The notes beneath the pieces are model-generated. The model had not been told where the DNA came from and made no database searches. It worked only from the letters and a program-made list of their open reading frames with translations. Shown here in pieces: positions 54,008 through 62,009 of a stretch of DNA of 64,000 bases. A program made the position numbers and the translations under genes. The stretch's first letter is position 1, and each line of letters opens with the position of its first letter. Source of the stretch: Dyadobacter sp. CY345 (GTDB lineage Bacteria; Bacteroidota; Bacteroidia; Cytophagales; Spirosomataceae); NCBI RefSeq assembly GCF_021502725.1, contig NZ_JAKFFS010000001.1, positions 124,001-188,000 of the forward strand, written 5' to 3'.

Positions 54008-54692
54008 AATACCGCACAGAAAAGATCCAAGTACCGACACCAAAAAGTATCATTGAGATACTTTCGAAAATATAAGGGATATGCTGTAGAAAACCTATAT
54101 CGATTTTATTATTCCATTTTTCAGTATAACTCAAAACAGGGGCAATAAAAAGAATGGTAGAATAATACAATAATAAACCTGAACATACCCAAAAGAAAGG
54201 AAACGTCAATATGTTAGGGATTTTAAGCGCCTGAATTGTTTGATAAAAAAACAATAATACCCAAAAAAGCATTAAAAGGCTTTCCAGGGTAGTCGCATAT
54301 AGCACCATACGATGATTATGCAAATCTGAAAGCAATGGATTAACGTGCAAAAAATCCCAAATAAAAAATAATATGAAGAGACCTATGGATACTAATATTC
54401 CGGTTTTGAAAATCTTAATATCCATTTTATAATAAAACATACCACTAAAAAGCGCGTAACGTATGGGGACGCCAATGTTGTAGTACAAAATATTATTTAC
54501 TCTTATGGATGCGTAATGAAACATGACCAGGTCAATACATAATTTTAAAACCAGATAGACGAAAAGCAGCAAAAATGCCGGATCAATAAATGCTCGTCTA
54601 TACCAGATCACTAGTATGGGTATAATGGTGATAAAAACGGAAATACTTGCGATTGGCTGTCTCTGACAGAATGATAAATAACCCTCAAACAT
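53994..54692 (-). CDS. Multi-TM protein, likely input module of the kinase
   Basis: The 232-residue protein has about seven TM helices (SISVFITIIPILVIWY, FLLLFVYLVLKLCIDLVMF, and others) and no other known domain. Its stop codon overlaps the start of the kinase gene, so the two are translated together. It could be the sensory half of a split kinase. Function is unknown. Confidence 0.7.
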   Translation of the reverse strand: MFEGYLSFCQRQPIASISVFITIIPILVIWYRRAFIDPAFLLLFVYLVLKLCIDLVMFHYASIRVNNILYYNIGVPIRYALFSGMFYYKMDIKIFKTGILVSIGLFILFFIWDFLHVNPLLSDLHNHRMVLYATTLESLLMLFWVLLFFYQTIQALKIPNILTFPFFWVCSGLLLYYSTILFIAPVLSYTEKWNNKIDIGFLQHIPYIFESISMILFGVGTWIFSVRYYARK

Positions 54693-54714
54693 TTACGTTT
54701 CAATTAAATCATAT

Positions 54715-55101
54715 TTAGCAATGCGAGGGACACGTCGGCCCGCCTGCCATAGCATCGTCATCAGCAGGCATATCCTTATGTCCCATTCCTTTCGTAATGT
54801 CTCTGCCGTTTGCATCAACCGGCACGATCACTAACCTCGAGGTTGGCTTTCCTTTTCCGAACACTGGCTCGTCCCCTTCATGGTCTTCATTCTGTGCGCC
54901 ATAATATACCCGAAATCCTACACAGTTGTCTCCTAAGGGCTCAATTAATTTGTTAAATGTATTAATACCAAAAAATTCTGCCTTAATATAATTTTCACCA
55001 CGGGCATGGATCGCCTTTTCCTTTGCCTGGTGTGGCTCCATTAGTGCTTTGGCCGCAAGTGCCGAAATAAGTCTGCCTTCATTACCAGTAAACTTTGCCA
55101 T
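54715..55101 (-). CDS. Conserved small protein, unknown, Cys tail
   Basis: I do not recognise this 128-residue protein. It is soluble, starts MAKFTGNEGRLISALAAKAL, has a central EFFGINTFNKLIEPLGDNCVGFRVYYG block and ends in a Gly/Pro/Cys tail (AGGPTCPSHC) that could bind a metal or form a disulfide. No signal peptide is seen. It is 22 bp upstream of the multi-TM gene on the same strand and may share the transcript. Confidence 0.65.
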   Translation of the reverse strand: MAKFTGNEGRLISALAAKALMEPHQAKEKAIHARGENYIKAEFFGINTFNKLIEPLGDNCVGFRVYYGAQNEDHEGDEPVFGKGKPTSRLVIVPVDANGRDITKGMGHKDMPADDDAMAGGPTCPSHC

Positions 55102-55254
55102 AACTTTTTAATAAGGGAAGAATGTGGGATAAATTAATTAGACGTAAAATTAATCCTAACCATTTGCATAACAAGACCGGTCAAATCACCTTAATAATTT
55201 TATTCTATAATTTACTGATTAATAGTGAGTTATTGTGATTCATTTAAGTAAAAC

Positions 55255-55268
55255 ACGTAATTCTACGT
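55255..55268. promoter_or_regulatory. ACGTA-N4-TACGT palindrome
   Basis: ACGTA-ATTC-TACGT is a perfect 5-4-5 inverted repeat. TACGTA-like half sites are typical of LuxR/NarL-type regulator sites, and a NarL-type regulator gene lies nearby. Binding is inferred. Confidence 0.35.
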
Positions 55269-55427
55269 ATCAGAATGGGGGTTATTACCACTTGGCAGAA
55301 CCTGGTTTACGCGCCGTTTAAATCAGGGTAATTCACGCTAAAATACAATAATGGCTTCTTGTAATTTCGTGTCAGCCATGAAAGATATTTCCACAGCGTA
55401 CGATTAAGGTTAAGGTTAGGCTAGTAT

Positions 55428-55462
55428 AAAAATCCGGAATGAAGATTCATTCCGGATTTTTT
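55428..55462 (+). terminator. Rho-independent terminator without upstream gene
   Basis: A 14-bp stem (AAAATCCGGAATGA / TCATTCCGGATTTT) with a 4-nt loop and a T-run of six. It could serve an unannotated small RNA, or act leftwards as a boundary for the gene at 55658. Confidence 0.75.
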
Positions 55463-55657
55463 GTCTTTTAATTTTTGTACTATCAAAACAATCTTCATCA
55501 ATGAAGGAATAAACATTGAATAATTTCAAGTTTAAAATTTGTTTAAAGATAATGTTTTGGCGTGGTATTTATTTTGTATTGACTTGTATATCAATATTTT
55601 ATAGCTTTATTTTATTGAAGAGTATCAGTTCTATTTTTATTAATAAACCTGTATGCT

Positions 55658-56074
55658 ATGAAAAACTATTCTATCAAGTTCTTATGGTTGTTTTGTTTAC
55701 TGATTTTGTCGGTTTTAAGTAAGCGGGCTTCGGCGCAAAGTATTACCGAAAAGAAAGAGGCTGCTTTTTATTCTGATTTTTATGTGATGCAGGTCAAGCC
55801 AATGAAATTTCAATTGACTTATAATTGGCCGGCTACCGACCGGGTACTTATTCGAATCAGTGATGGAAACAGGAATTTGCTGTTTACTGAAAAAGTACTG
55901 GTTTATAAAAAATATGAGAAGTTGTTTGACCTGTCCACGTTCATAGATGGTCAATATACCTTTGAGTTATGGGATGGGGAGAAAAAATTTGTTCAGTCCT
56001 TCAACATCACCACGGTAACCAAAAGAGAAGCCACTGCAAGAAATATCGCTTTTTTATCGAATTCTGAACTTTGA
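55658..56074 (+). CDS. Small secreted protein (DUF3244-like), unknown
   Basis: The 138-residue protein has a signal peptide ending RASAQ and a single beta-sandwich-like domain: MKFQLTYNWPATDRVLIRISDGNRNLLFTEKV and FDLSTFIDGQYTFELWDGEKK. The layout resembles DUF3244-type proteins of Bacteroidota. Function is unknown; it may sit in the periplasm or be surface exposed. Confidence 0.75.
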   Translation: MKNYSIKFLWLFCLLILSVLSKRASAQSITEKKEAAFYSDFYVMQVKPMKFQLTYNWPATDRVLIRISDGNRNLLFTEKVLVYKKYEKLFDLSTFIDGQYTFELWDGEKKFVQSFNITTVTKREATARNIAFLSNSEL

Positions 56075-56157
56075 TTTTACATTCACAAGTAATCTTCTTC
56101 GCCATTCTCGTCTCCCGATAAAGATTCTGTAACTAACTTTATCAAAAAAGATTCAAG

Positions 56158-56433
56158 ATGAAACCCACAATTACAATCGAGTATTGCCCGAAGTGCGGCT
56201 GGTTGTTACGGTCAGCCTGGATGGCGCAGGAACTGTTATCCACTTTTACAGAAGATATACATGCAGTTACATTAGTCCCATCAGAAGTTGCCGGACGGTA
56301 CACAATCAGGCTGGATGAAGTACTTTTGTGGGACCGCAAACGAGAGGGACATTTTCCTGAGCCCAAAGAGATGAAACAGCGCGTTCGCGACCAAATTGAT
56401 CCAAACCGGGATTTGGGTCATAATGATCGATAA
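56158..56433 (+). CDS. Rdx/SelW-family thioredoxin-like protein
   Basis: The 91-residue protein has the SelW/SelT/Rdx fold with CxxC in EYCPKCGWLLRSAWMAQELL and the C-terminal strand YTIRLDEVLLWDRKREGHFP. Such proteins are small redox proteins of uncertain substrate. The first Cys is where the selenocysteine sits in SelW. It lies 84 bp after the secreted protein gene. Confidence 0.88.
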   Translation: MKPTITIEYCPKCGWLLRSAWMAQELLSTFTEDIHAVTLVPSEVAGRYTIRLDEVLLWDRKREGHFPEPKEMKQRVRDQIDPNRDLGHNDR

Positions 56434-56765
56434 GCGCGACAAAATCGTATGTTCGGTAAAATTGATCTGTAATTATCTAAAATAATGTGTTAAACCTCCA
56501 AGATGTTTTTGAGTCTATAATAAAGATAGATTTAAAGGACATTATGGCATTTCGTTTAAATGGATCGGTTATAATGTCAGCTGTTACAAGTTTAGTAAAA
56601 AATTTCATTTTTGCCACAAATCATTATTTATTTTGTAATATACTTTAAATCAATAAGTTATATTGTTTGGTTGTATTTTTCAAATCAAAGAATTTTTATG
56701 GGTAAAATTCTGGTATAAATGTTTTTGTTAAGTGTACAATTGAGTTAATACAAAACGCGGAACAC
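56434..56765. other. AT-rich intergenic region before the Hsp20 gene
   Basis: This 332-bp gap has no gene. No strong TAnnTTTG promoter or hairpin stands out. It must contain the promoter of the Hsp20 gene, which may use an alternative sigma factor. Confidence 0.35.
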
Positions 56766-57170
56766 ATGGAAAGCAAAATAAAAATACCCCGGGAAATGTT
56801 GATGCACATTGATTTTACTAATAGCATCAATGGAGGAACGAGTGAGCCGGTCGTGCACCTTGAAAAGGGAACCGACGGCTATCAGGTAACAGTAAAAGCT
56901 CCCGGGATTGATTCGGATGATCTGGAACTTGAAATTGTAAAGAATAAAATGCGTTTATATCACCTTTTGCCTATATTTTCACAGGATGGGGAGCGGGAAG
57001 AACAGTGGAAAACAATTCATTTCATTAGTACGCTGACAATTCCTGATGGAGTTGACGCGGATAATATTACTGCAAGGTATGACGAAACAAAACGTCAGCT
57101 AGTCCTATTTCTTCCATTCAATCACCAACAAGATGACTTTCGTAGAAAAGTGGATATCGAGCGTTGGTAG
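56766..57170 (+). CDS. Hsp20/alpha-crystallin-like chaperone
   Basis: The 134-residue protein has an Hsp20-like ACD: EPVVHLEKGTDGYQVTVKAPGIDSDDLELEIVKNKMRLYH, a variable loop, then HFISTLTIPDGVDADNITARYDETKRQLVLFLP. The I-x-I/V tail motif is not obvious. It holds unfolded proteins under stress. A single gene ending at a terminator. Confidence 0.85.
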   Translation: MESKIKIPREMLMHIDFTNSINGGTSEPVVHLEKGTDGYQVTVKAPGIDSDDLELEIVKNKMRLYHLLPIFSQDGEREEQWKTIHFISTLTIPDGVDADNITARYDETKRQLVLFLPFNHQQDDFRRKVDIERW

Positions 57171-57199
57171 TCGGAAAGAGAATATAATTGACATTTAGA

Positions 57200-57229
57200 A
57201 GGCCTCACAATTTTACTGTGGGGCTTTTT
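57200..57229 (+). terminator. Rho-independent terminator of the Hsp20 gene
   Basis: A stem AGGCCTCACA / TGTGGGGCTT with G-U pairs and a T-run of five lies 30 bp past the Hsp20 stop. Confidence 0.75.
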
Positions 57230-57445
57230 GTTTGCCAAATAATTCAGACAAAAAATACGTTCTCTAAGCGTGGATAATGATTTTCGTGAATTACCTGTTT
57301 CTCAAATGGTTTGAACGTTAAATTTATTGTATCAATCTAATAGTTAATGTTAAGATACGATTAACCTACCATGTCGGGTGAATAATAAATTTGGATATGT
57401 GTATATTCGTGTAGAAAATTCCTCCAAATAATTGAATACAACGTT

Positions 57446-57781
57446 ATGAAAAAATCAAACATCTTTGCTTATATCGAACTTTCGAAGTTGGCAGAAGGTC
57501 TTCGTATTTCTGATTCTACAGAACATGCAAAAAATCAGCTAAAATCTCAGGCAGCTTATTTCAATATTATAGAACCTAAATATTTTTCGGACGATCTTAT
57601 GATTGAATGGGAAAATATTCTAGGATATACAAAAAAGCTGGGAGCGAAAGTTAACGAGGAAGGTAGGATTGTTTCTAATGCTGTAACAAATACAATAGAA
57701 AATATGTCCGATGCAGAATGTAAGGTTTTGGTGGAACGTGTTAATGCGATTTACGACAAGTTGAAAAAGGAATTCGAATAG
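57446..57781 (+). CDS. Small cytoplasmic protein, unknown
   Basis: I do not recognise this 111-residue helical protein. It starts MKKSNIFAYIELSKLAEGLR and ends with a lysine-rich helix (VNAIYDKLKKEFE). It has no signal peptide or TM helix. A terminator follows. Upstream, TAAATTTG at 57386-57393 fits a -7 element, but a -33 element is not well placed. Confidence 0.6.
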   Translation: MKKSNIFAYIELSKLAEGLRISDSTEHAKNQLKSQAAYFNIIEPKYFSDDLMIEWENILGYTKKLGAKVNEEGRIVSNAVTNTIENMSDAECKVLVERVNAIYDKLKKEFE

Positions 57782-57800
57782 ATATTCATAGTCTAAGCTT

Positions 57801-57844
57801 ATAAAACAAAACCTATTGCGCTTGGCAATAGGGTTTTGTTTTAT
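57801..57844. terminator. Bidirectional terminator between convergent genes
   Basis: ATAAAACAAAACC-TATTG pairs with CAATAGGGTTTTGTTTTAT with one bulged G. It lies between the small unknown gene and metG, which converge. Confidence 0.85.
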
Positions 57845-57860
57845 ATATACAGATCAGTTA

Positions 57861-59933
57861 TCAATTAACGGTGCCGCCATTCCACACATCTTTTCCAGGC
57901 TGAACAAAAGCAAGACTTCCGTCTTTGTCTTCTGCCATCAGGATCATACCGTGACTTTCCATTCCCATCATTTTTCGGGGTGCCAGATTGGCCAGGTATA
58001 GAACAGTTTTACCAATAATATCTTCCGGTTTGAAATGTTCAGAAATTCCGCTTAAAACGGTACGTTGTTCGCTGCCGATATCCACTTTAAGTTTCAAAAG
58101 TTTTTTGCTTTTTGGAACACTTTCGGCTTCAACGATCGTTGCCACACGAATATCCATTTTGGCGAAATCATCAAACTGGATTTCTGCCTTCACCGGTGCT
58201 ACAACTTTTCCTTCCAGCTCGTTCGCACGTTTGGCATCGTGTAGTTTTTGAACTTGTTTCTCGATCACGTGATCCTCTATTTTTTCAAAAAGCAAACCTG
58301 CTTCACTGATCGGCTGGCCGGCCTCTAACAAATCCAGTTTTCCGGCATCAAGCCAGTTTTTGCTCGTTACGCCTAATTGTTTCTGAATTTTTTCAGCTGT
58401 AAAAGGAAGAACTGGTTCGGATACAATCGAAAGAGACGCAGAAATCTGTAATGCAATATTCATAATCGTGTTAACCCGCTCCGGATCTGTTTTGATTGCG
58501 TGCCAGGGCTGCGTGTCTGCCAGGTATTTATTTCCTAACCGGGCAAGATCCATGATAAAAGTCAACGCTTCCCGGAAACGATAATTTTCCATCGCATCAC
58601 CTATTTTTGCAGGAAAAGCAGCCAATTCAGCCAGGACAGCCTTATCAATTTCCGTTAATTCTCCCGCAACGGGTACTTTGCTGTCACAGAATTTTTGCGT
58701 TAAAACAACCGCACGATTGATGAAATTTCCGAAAATTCCTACCAGTTCGCTGTTGTTACGCGTTTGGAAATCCTTCCAGGTAAATTCGCTATCCTTGGTT
58801 TCTGGTGCGCTTGCTGTTAACACATAACGCAAAACATCCTGTTTGTCAGGAAGTTCTTCCAGGTATTCATGCAGCCACACGGCCCAGTTTCTTGAAGTTG
58901 AAATTTTGTCACCTTCCAGATTCATAAATTCATTGGCAGGAACGTTATCCGCAAGTACCAGATTTCCTTCGGCAATAATTGTCGCCGGAAAAATAATGCA
59001 ATGGAAGACGATATTGTCTTTTCCAATAAAATGAACCAGCTTGGTTTCCTCCGCGCCGTCTTCATTTTTTTGCCACCATTTTTTCCAACCCTCGTCTGTT
59101 CCGTTTTTCTGGATGAGCCAGTCTTTGGTAGCAGAAATGTATCCGATTGGAGCTTCAAACCATACATAAAGAACTTTTCCTTCTGTATTTGGCACAGGAA
59201 CCGGAATGCCCCAGTCAAGATCGCGGGTCATTGCGCGTGGCTTCAAACCTTCCTTCAACCAGGACTGGCATTGTCCCAACACATTCGTTTTCCATTCCGG
59301 ATGGCTATTCACATATTCTTCAACCTGCGGCTGTAAAGTATCTAACGGTAAAAACCAGTTTGTCGTCGGGCGCATCACCGGTTTTGCTCCCGAAAGCATC
59401 GAATGCGGCTCAATCAATTCTGTCGGGCTCAAAGCAGATCCGCAGCGTTCACACTGATCGCCATAAGCATTTGGATTGGCGCATACCGGACAGGTACCGA
59501 CGATATATCGGTCCGCCAAAAACTGCTGAGCCGTTTCATCATAATATTGCTCCGTAGTTTCTTCTATGAAAACACCTTTCTCATACAGATCTTTAAAGAT
59601 TTCCTGCGAAGTTTCGTGGTGAATTTTCTTACTTGTCCGTGAATAGACGTCAAAAGAAATTCCCAGCTGCTTGAAAGATTCGTCAATCTGCGTATAATAT
59701 TTATCGACAACCTGCTGAGGCGTAAGTCCTTCTTTTTTTGCGCGGATCGTGATGGGTACGCCGTGTTCATCCGTGCCACTGATAAACGCAACATCTTTTC
59801 CGTTTGAGCGGAGATAACGTACGTAAATATCAGCCGGAATGTAACATCCGGCAAGGTGGCCAATATGAATAGGTCCATTGGCATAAATCAATGCCGCCGT
59901 GACGGTATAGCGTTTAGGGTCAATAATTGCCAT
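57861..59933 (-). CDS. metG: Methionyl-tRNA synthetase with C-terminal tRNA-binding domain
   Basis: The 690-residue enzyme has the HIGH motif ([11 protein letters not shown]), a zinc-binding insert with [19 protein letters not shown], and KISTSRNW (58907-58893) in the place of KMSKS. The C-terminal about 110 residues are a tRNA-binding OB fold ([20 protein letters not shown]). The gene has a good Bacteroidetes promoter just upstream. Length and order are normal for the long bacterial form. Confidence 0.97.
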   Translation of the reverse strand: MAIIDPKRYTVTAALIYANGPIHIGHLAGCYIPADIYVRYLRSNGKDVAFISGTDEHGVPITIRAKKEGLTPQQVVDKYYTQIDESFKQLGISFDVYSRTSKKIHHETSQEIFKDLYEKGVFIEETTEQYYDETAQQFLADRYIVGTCPVCANPNAYGDQCERCGSALSPTELIEPHSMLSGAKPVMRPTTNWFLPLDTLQPQVEEYVNSHPEWKTNVLGQCQSWLKEGLKPRAMTRDLDWGIPVPVPNTEGKVLYVWFEAPIGYISATKDWLIQKNGTDEGWKKWWQKNEDGAEETKLVHFIGKDNIVFHCIIFPATIIAEGNLVLADNVPANEFMNLEGDKISTSRNWAVWLHEYLEELPDKQDVLRYVLTASAPETKDSEFTWKDFQTRNNSELVGIFGNFINRAVVLTQKFCDSKVPVAGELTEIDKAVLAELAAFPAKIGDAMENYRFREALTFIMDLARLGNKYLADTQPWHAIKTDPERVNTIMNIALQISASLSIVSEPVLPFTAEKIQKQLGVTSKNWLDAGKLDLLEAGQPISEAGLLFEKIEDHVIEKQVQKLHDAKRANELEGKVVAPVKAEIQFDDFAKMDIRVATIVEAESVPKSKKLLKLKVDIGSEQRTVLSGISEHFKPEDIIGKTVLYLANLAPRKMMGMESHGMILMAEDKDGSLAFVQPGKDVWNGGTVN

Positions 59934-59963
59934 TAATTTTTAACTATAATTTAGTTTATTGTG

Positions 59964-59993
59964 CAAAGTTACATCTAATTAAAATGTAACAAA
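59964..59993 (-). promoter_or_regulatory. metG: Bacteroidetes-type promoter of metG
   Basis: On the minus strand TTTG (59993-59990) is followed after 18 nt by TAACTTTG (59971-59964), 31 bp before the metG start. Confidence 0.6.
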
Positions 59994-60036
59994 TTGTTGG
60001 AAGTTAATTATCCAGATAACTGAAAATAATGTGGGG

Positions 60037-60067
60037 TTTGGAAATTTCAATGCTTGTTATATATTTG
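60037..60067 (+). promoter_or_regulatory. Bacteroidetes-type promoter of the 60102 gene
   Basis: TTTG (60037-60040) and TATATTTG (60060-60067) are 19 nt apart, a full match to the Bacteroidetes sigma-A consensus. The predicted transcript start near 60074 places translation after it, favouring the TTG at 60102 over the one at 60054. Confidence 0.65.
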
Positions 60068-60101
60068 TACAATTATAAGTAAAACTTTTACTTTTGTAAC
60101 C

Positions 60102-60656
60102 TTGGGTCGCATACTTTCCATATTACTTTGCGGGCTTTTGCTCTACAACATGATGGGCTACTCTGTGGTCTATTTGTTGGAGGACAAGTATACCGTAAGT
60201 GCTGGAAATAATGATTTTATAGAGAAACAATCTTCCTCAAAAGACATTCTGATTAAAATTCCTGTCTCAATACCTTATCAAACCAGCTGGGATAATGCCG
60301 AACAGGCAGAAGGCAAGATAGAACACGAAGGTGAATTTTATCAAATGAAAACAAGGCAGCTGATTAATGACACGATGTATGTTCATTGCGAATTTGATCA
60401 GAACGCGCGCGATCGTTTTATGACACTTGCTTCAAATATTAATGATGAAGTGGCAGGTGACAACGCGGATCCTGGTAAAAAAGCACCATCAACACTTTTA
60501 AAAAGCTTTCTTAAAGATTACATGTCTTCCGGAAAGAAACATGTTTTCTATGTAATGGAATGGTCTGAGGAAATAATTAATCCTGCCGACCGTTGTCATT
60601 CCTTTTTGCTTCAAGCCTTCCTGAGTATCCCATCTCCGCCTCCTGATTTAGTGTAA
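60102..60656 (+). CDS. Envelope protein of unknown function, TTG start
   Basis: The 184-residue protein has a hydrophobic N-terminus (GRILSILLCGLLLYNMMGY), then DILIKIPVSIPYQTSWDNAEQAEGKIEHEGEFYQMKTRQLINDTMYVHC. I have the impression of similar proteins next to metal-efflux and TonB-receptor genes in Bacteroidota, but cannot confirm it. The start is TTG at 60102, because no ATG precedes the hydrophobic stretch. It is the first gene of a probable operon ending beyond the window. Confidence 0.65.
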   Translation: MGRILSILLCGLLLYNMMGYSVVYLLEDKYTVSAGNNDFIEKQSSSKDILIKIPVSIPYQTSWDNAEQAEGKIEHEGEFYQMKTRQLINDTMYVHCEFDQNARDRFMTLASNINDEVAGDNADPGKKAPSTLLKSFLKDYMSSGKKHVFYVMEWSEEIINPADRCHSFLLQAFLSIPSPPPDLV

Positions 60657-60862
60657 ATTTTTACTTCCTGTTTGAACTATGGAAACTTCACTCTAATGTT
60701 TTAGCATCATGGTATTTGTTTGTCTATAATTCATTTGGTTTTGACCGGCAGGAACTTCTCTGAAAATTTTCAACTATTTCAAAACCAGTTGGTTGTCGCT
60801 TGTTTTATGGCGAAACTGCGATCAGTCATTTTCAATGATTGAATAAAATTGCTCATACTTAA

Positions 60863-61402
60863 ATGGCGCATATATCCTTACCGAATGAGGAGCTTCCGGG
60901 CATTGTCGGACTTTTCTACTTTCGTCCCGAAACTGCTAAACCGCTCAACGCACTTGCTGAGGTGCTGCTCAGAGGCCCGTCTTCTCTGACAAGCGGCGAC
61001 CGCGAATTAATTGCTTCTTATGTTTCAAATCTGAACAATTGCCATTTCTGCCATACTTCCCACGGTGCCGCGGCAATGGCGCATTTGTCATGTGATGTAG
61101 ATTTGCTGGATGATATCAAGCAGGATTTTGTCACAATCCCGGTTTCACAAAAATTACGTACACTATTAACGATTGCCGCCAAAGTTCAGAAAAGCGGAAA
61201 AAATGTATTGGAAGAGGATGTTCAGGCAGCGCGTGAATCAGGCGCTAATGATGAAGAAATTCATGATACAGTATTGATCGCGGCTGCATTCTGTATGTTC
61301 AATCGCTACGTTGATGGCTTGGGAACCTGGGCTCCGAAAGAAAATGAGGCCTATCGCGAAATGGGCGAACGAATGGCTTTTGTAGGTTATAACCGGTTCT
61401 GA
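60863..61402 (+). CDS. AhpD-like carboxymuconolactone decarboxylase-family protein, copy 1
   Basis: The 179-residue protein has the AhpD/CMD helical core with CxxC-type motif NNCHFCHTSHGAAA and the flanking GDRELIASYVSNL. The C-terminal DTVLIAAAFCMFNRYVDGLGTW is typical of the group. AhpD-like proteins reduce peroxides or lipoyl groups through the two Cys. The partner is unknown. A paralogue follows after 14 bp. Confidence 0.9.
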   Translation: MAHISLPNEELPGIVGLFYFRPETAKPLNALAEVLLRGPSSLTSGDRELIASYVSNLNNCHFCHTSHGAAAMAHLSCDVDLLDDIKQDFVTIPVSQKLRTLLTIAAKVQKSGKNVLEEDVQAARESGANDEEIHDTVLIAAAFCMFNRYVDGLGTWAPKENEAYREMGERMAFVGYNRF

Positions 61403-61416
61403 TAAACATCCTGAAA

Positions 61417-61977
61417 ATGCCACATATACCATTACCATCACATTTACCGGGTATTACCGGTTTGCTGGAATTCAGCCAGGACACGGCTGCGCCTATCCGT
61501 GAGCTCACCCAGATTTTGCTTCGCGGCGACTCCACGCTCTCACAAGGTGAGCGGGAATTGATCGCAAGCGTAGTTTCCAATGACAATGAATGCACATTTT
61601 GCACCACAGCGCATACAGCAGCCGCCGATTTGCTTTTAGGTGAATCGGTCACCTGCGAGATGGTTAAAAAAGATATCGATTCAGCGCCGGTCAGCAGTAA
61701 AATGAAGGCACTTTTGAAAATCGCAAAACTCGTCCAGCAAAGTGGAAAAGCAGTGACAGAAGAAGCTGTTTCAATAGCAAAAACGGAAGGGGCAAGTGAT
61801 CTTGAAATTCACGACACCGTTTTGATCGCTGCGCTTTTTTGCCTTTACAACAGGTATGTAGACGGCCTTGCCAGTGTAACGCCAACAAACCCGGAGTTTT
61901 ATCAATACCTGGGAGAACGGATCGTAAATCATGGCTATAACCGTCTGCCGCAAGGTTACGATCATTTAAAAAAATAA
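61417..61977 (+). CDS. AhpD-like carboxymuconolactone decarboxylase-family protein, copy 2
   Basis: The 186-residue paralogue of the previous gene has the same layout: GERELIASVVSNDNECTFCTTAHTAAA with the CxxC, and HDTVLIAALFCLYNRYVDGLASV. Tandem duplication is evident. It is followed 32 bp later by a TonB receptor. Its partner is unknown. Confidence 0.9.
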   Translation: MPHIPLPSHLPGITGLLEFSQDTAAPIRELTQILLRGDSTLSQGERELIASVVSNDNECTFCTTAHTAAADLLLGESVTCEMVKKDIDSAPVSSKMKALLKIAKLVQQSGKAVTEEAVSIAKTEGASDLEIHDTVLIAALFCLYNRYVDGLASVTPTNPEFYQYLGERIVNHGYNRLPQGYDHLKK

Positions 61978-62009
61978 ATTTCTGATATCACAATTGTTCA
62001 CCCTTCCCT

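Larger units (their letters stand above)
55102..55657. other. Intergenic region with orphan terminator, possible small RNA
   Basis: This 556-bp stretch has no convincing protein gene. It holds the palindrome at 55255-55268, a short hairpin ATGGCT...AGCCAT (about 55351-55379) and a terminator at 55428-55462 that has no coding gene before it on the plus strand. A transcript of about 200 nt ending there is possible. No standard promoter was found. Confidence 0.4.

Noticed and set aside
55516..55722. 68-residue hydrophobic frame
   Set aside because: It overlaps the signal-peptide region of the gene at 55658 in another frame and is just AT-rich sequence.
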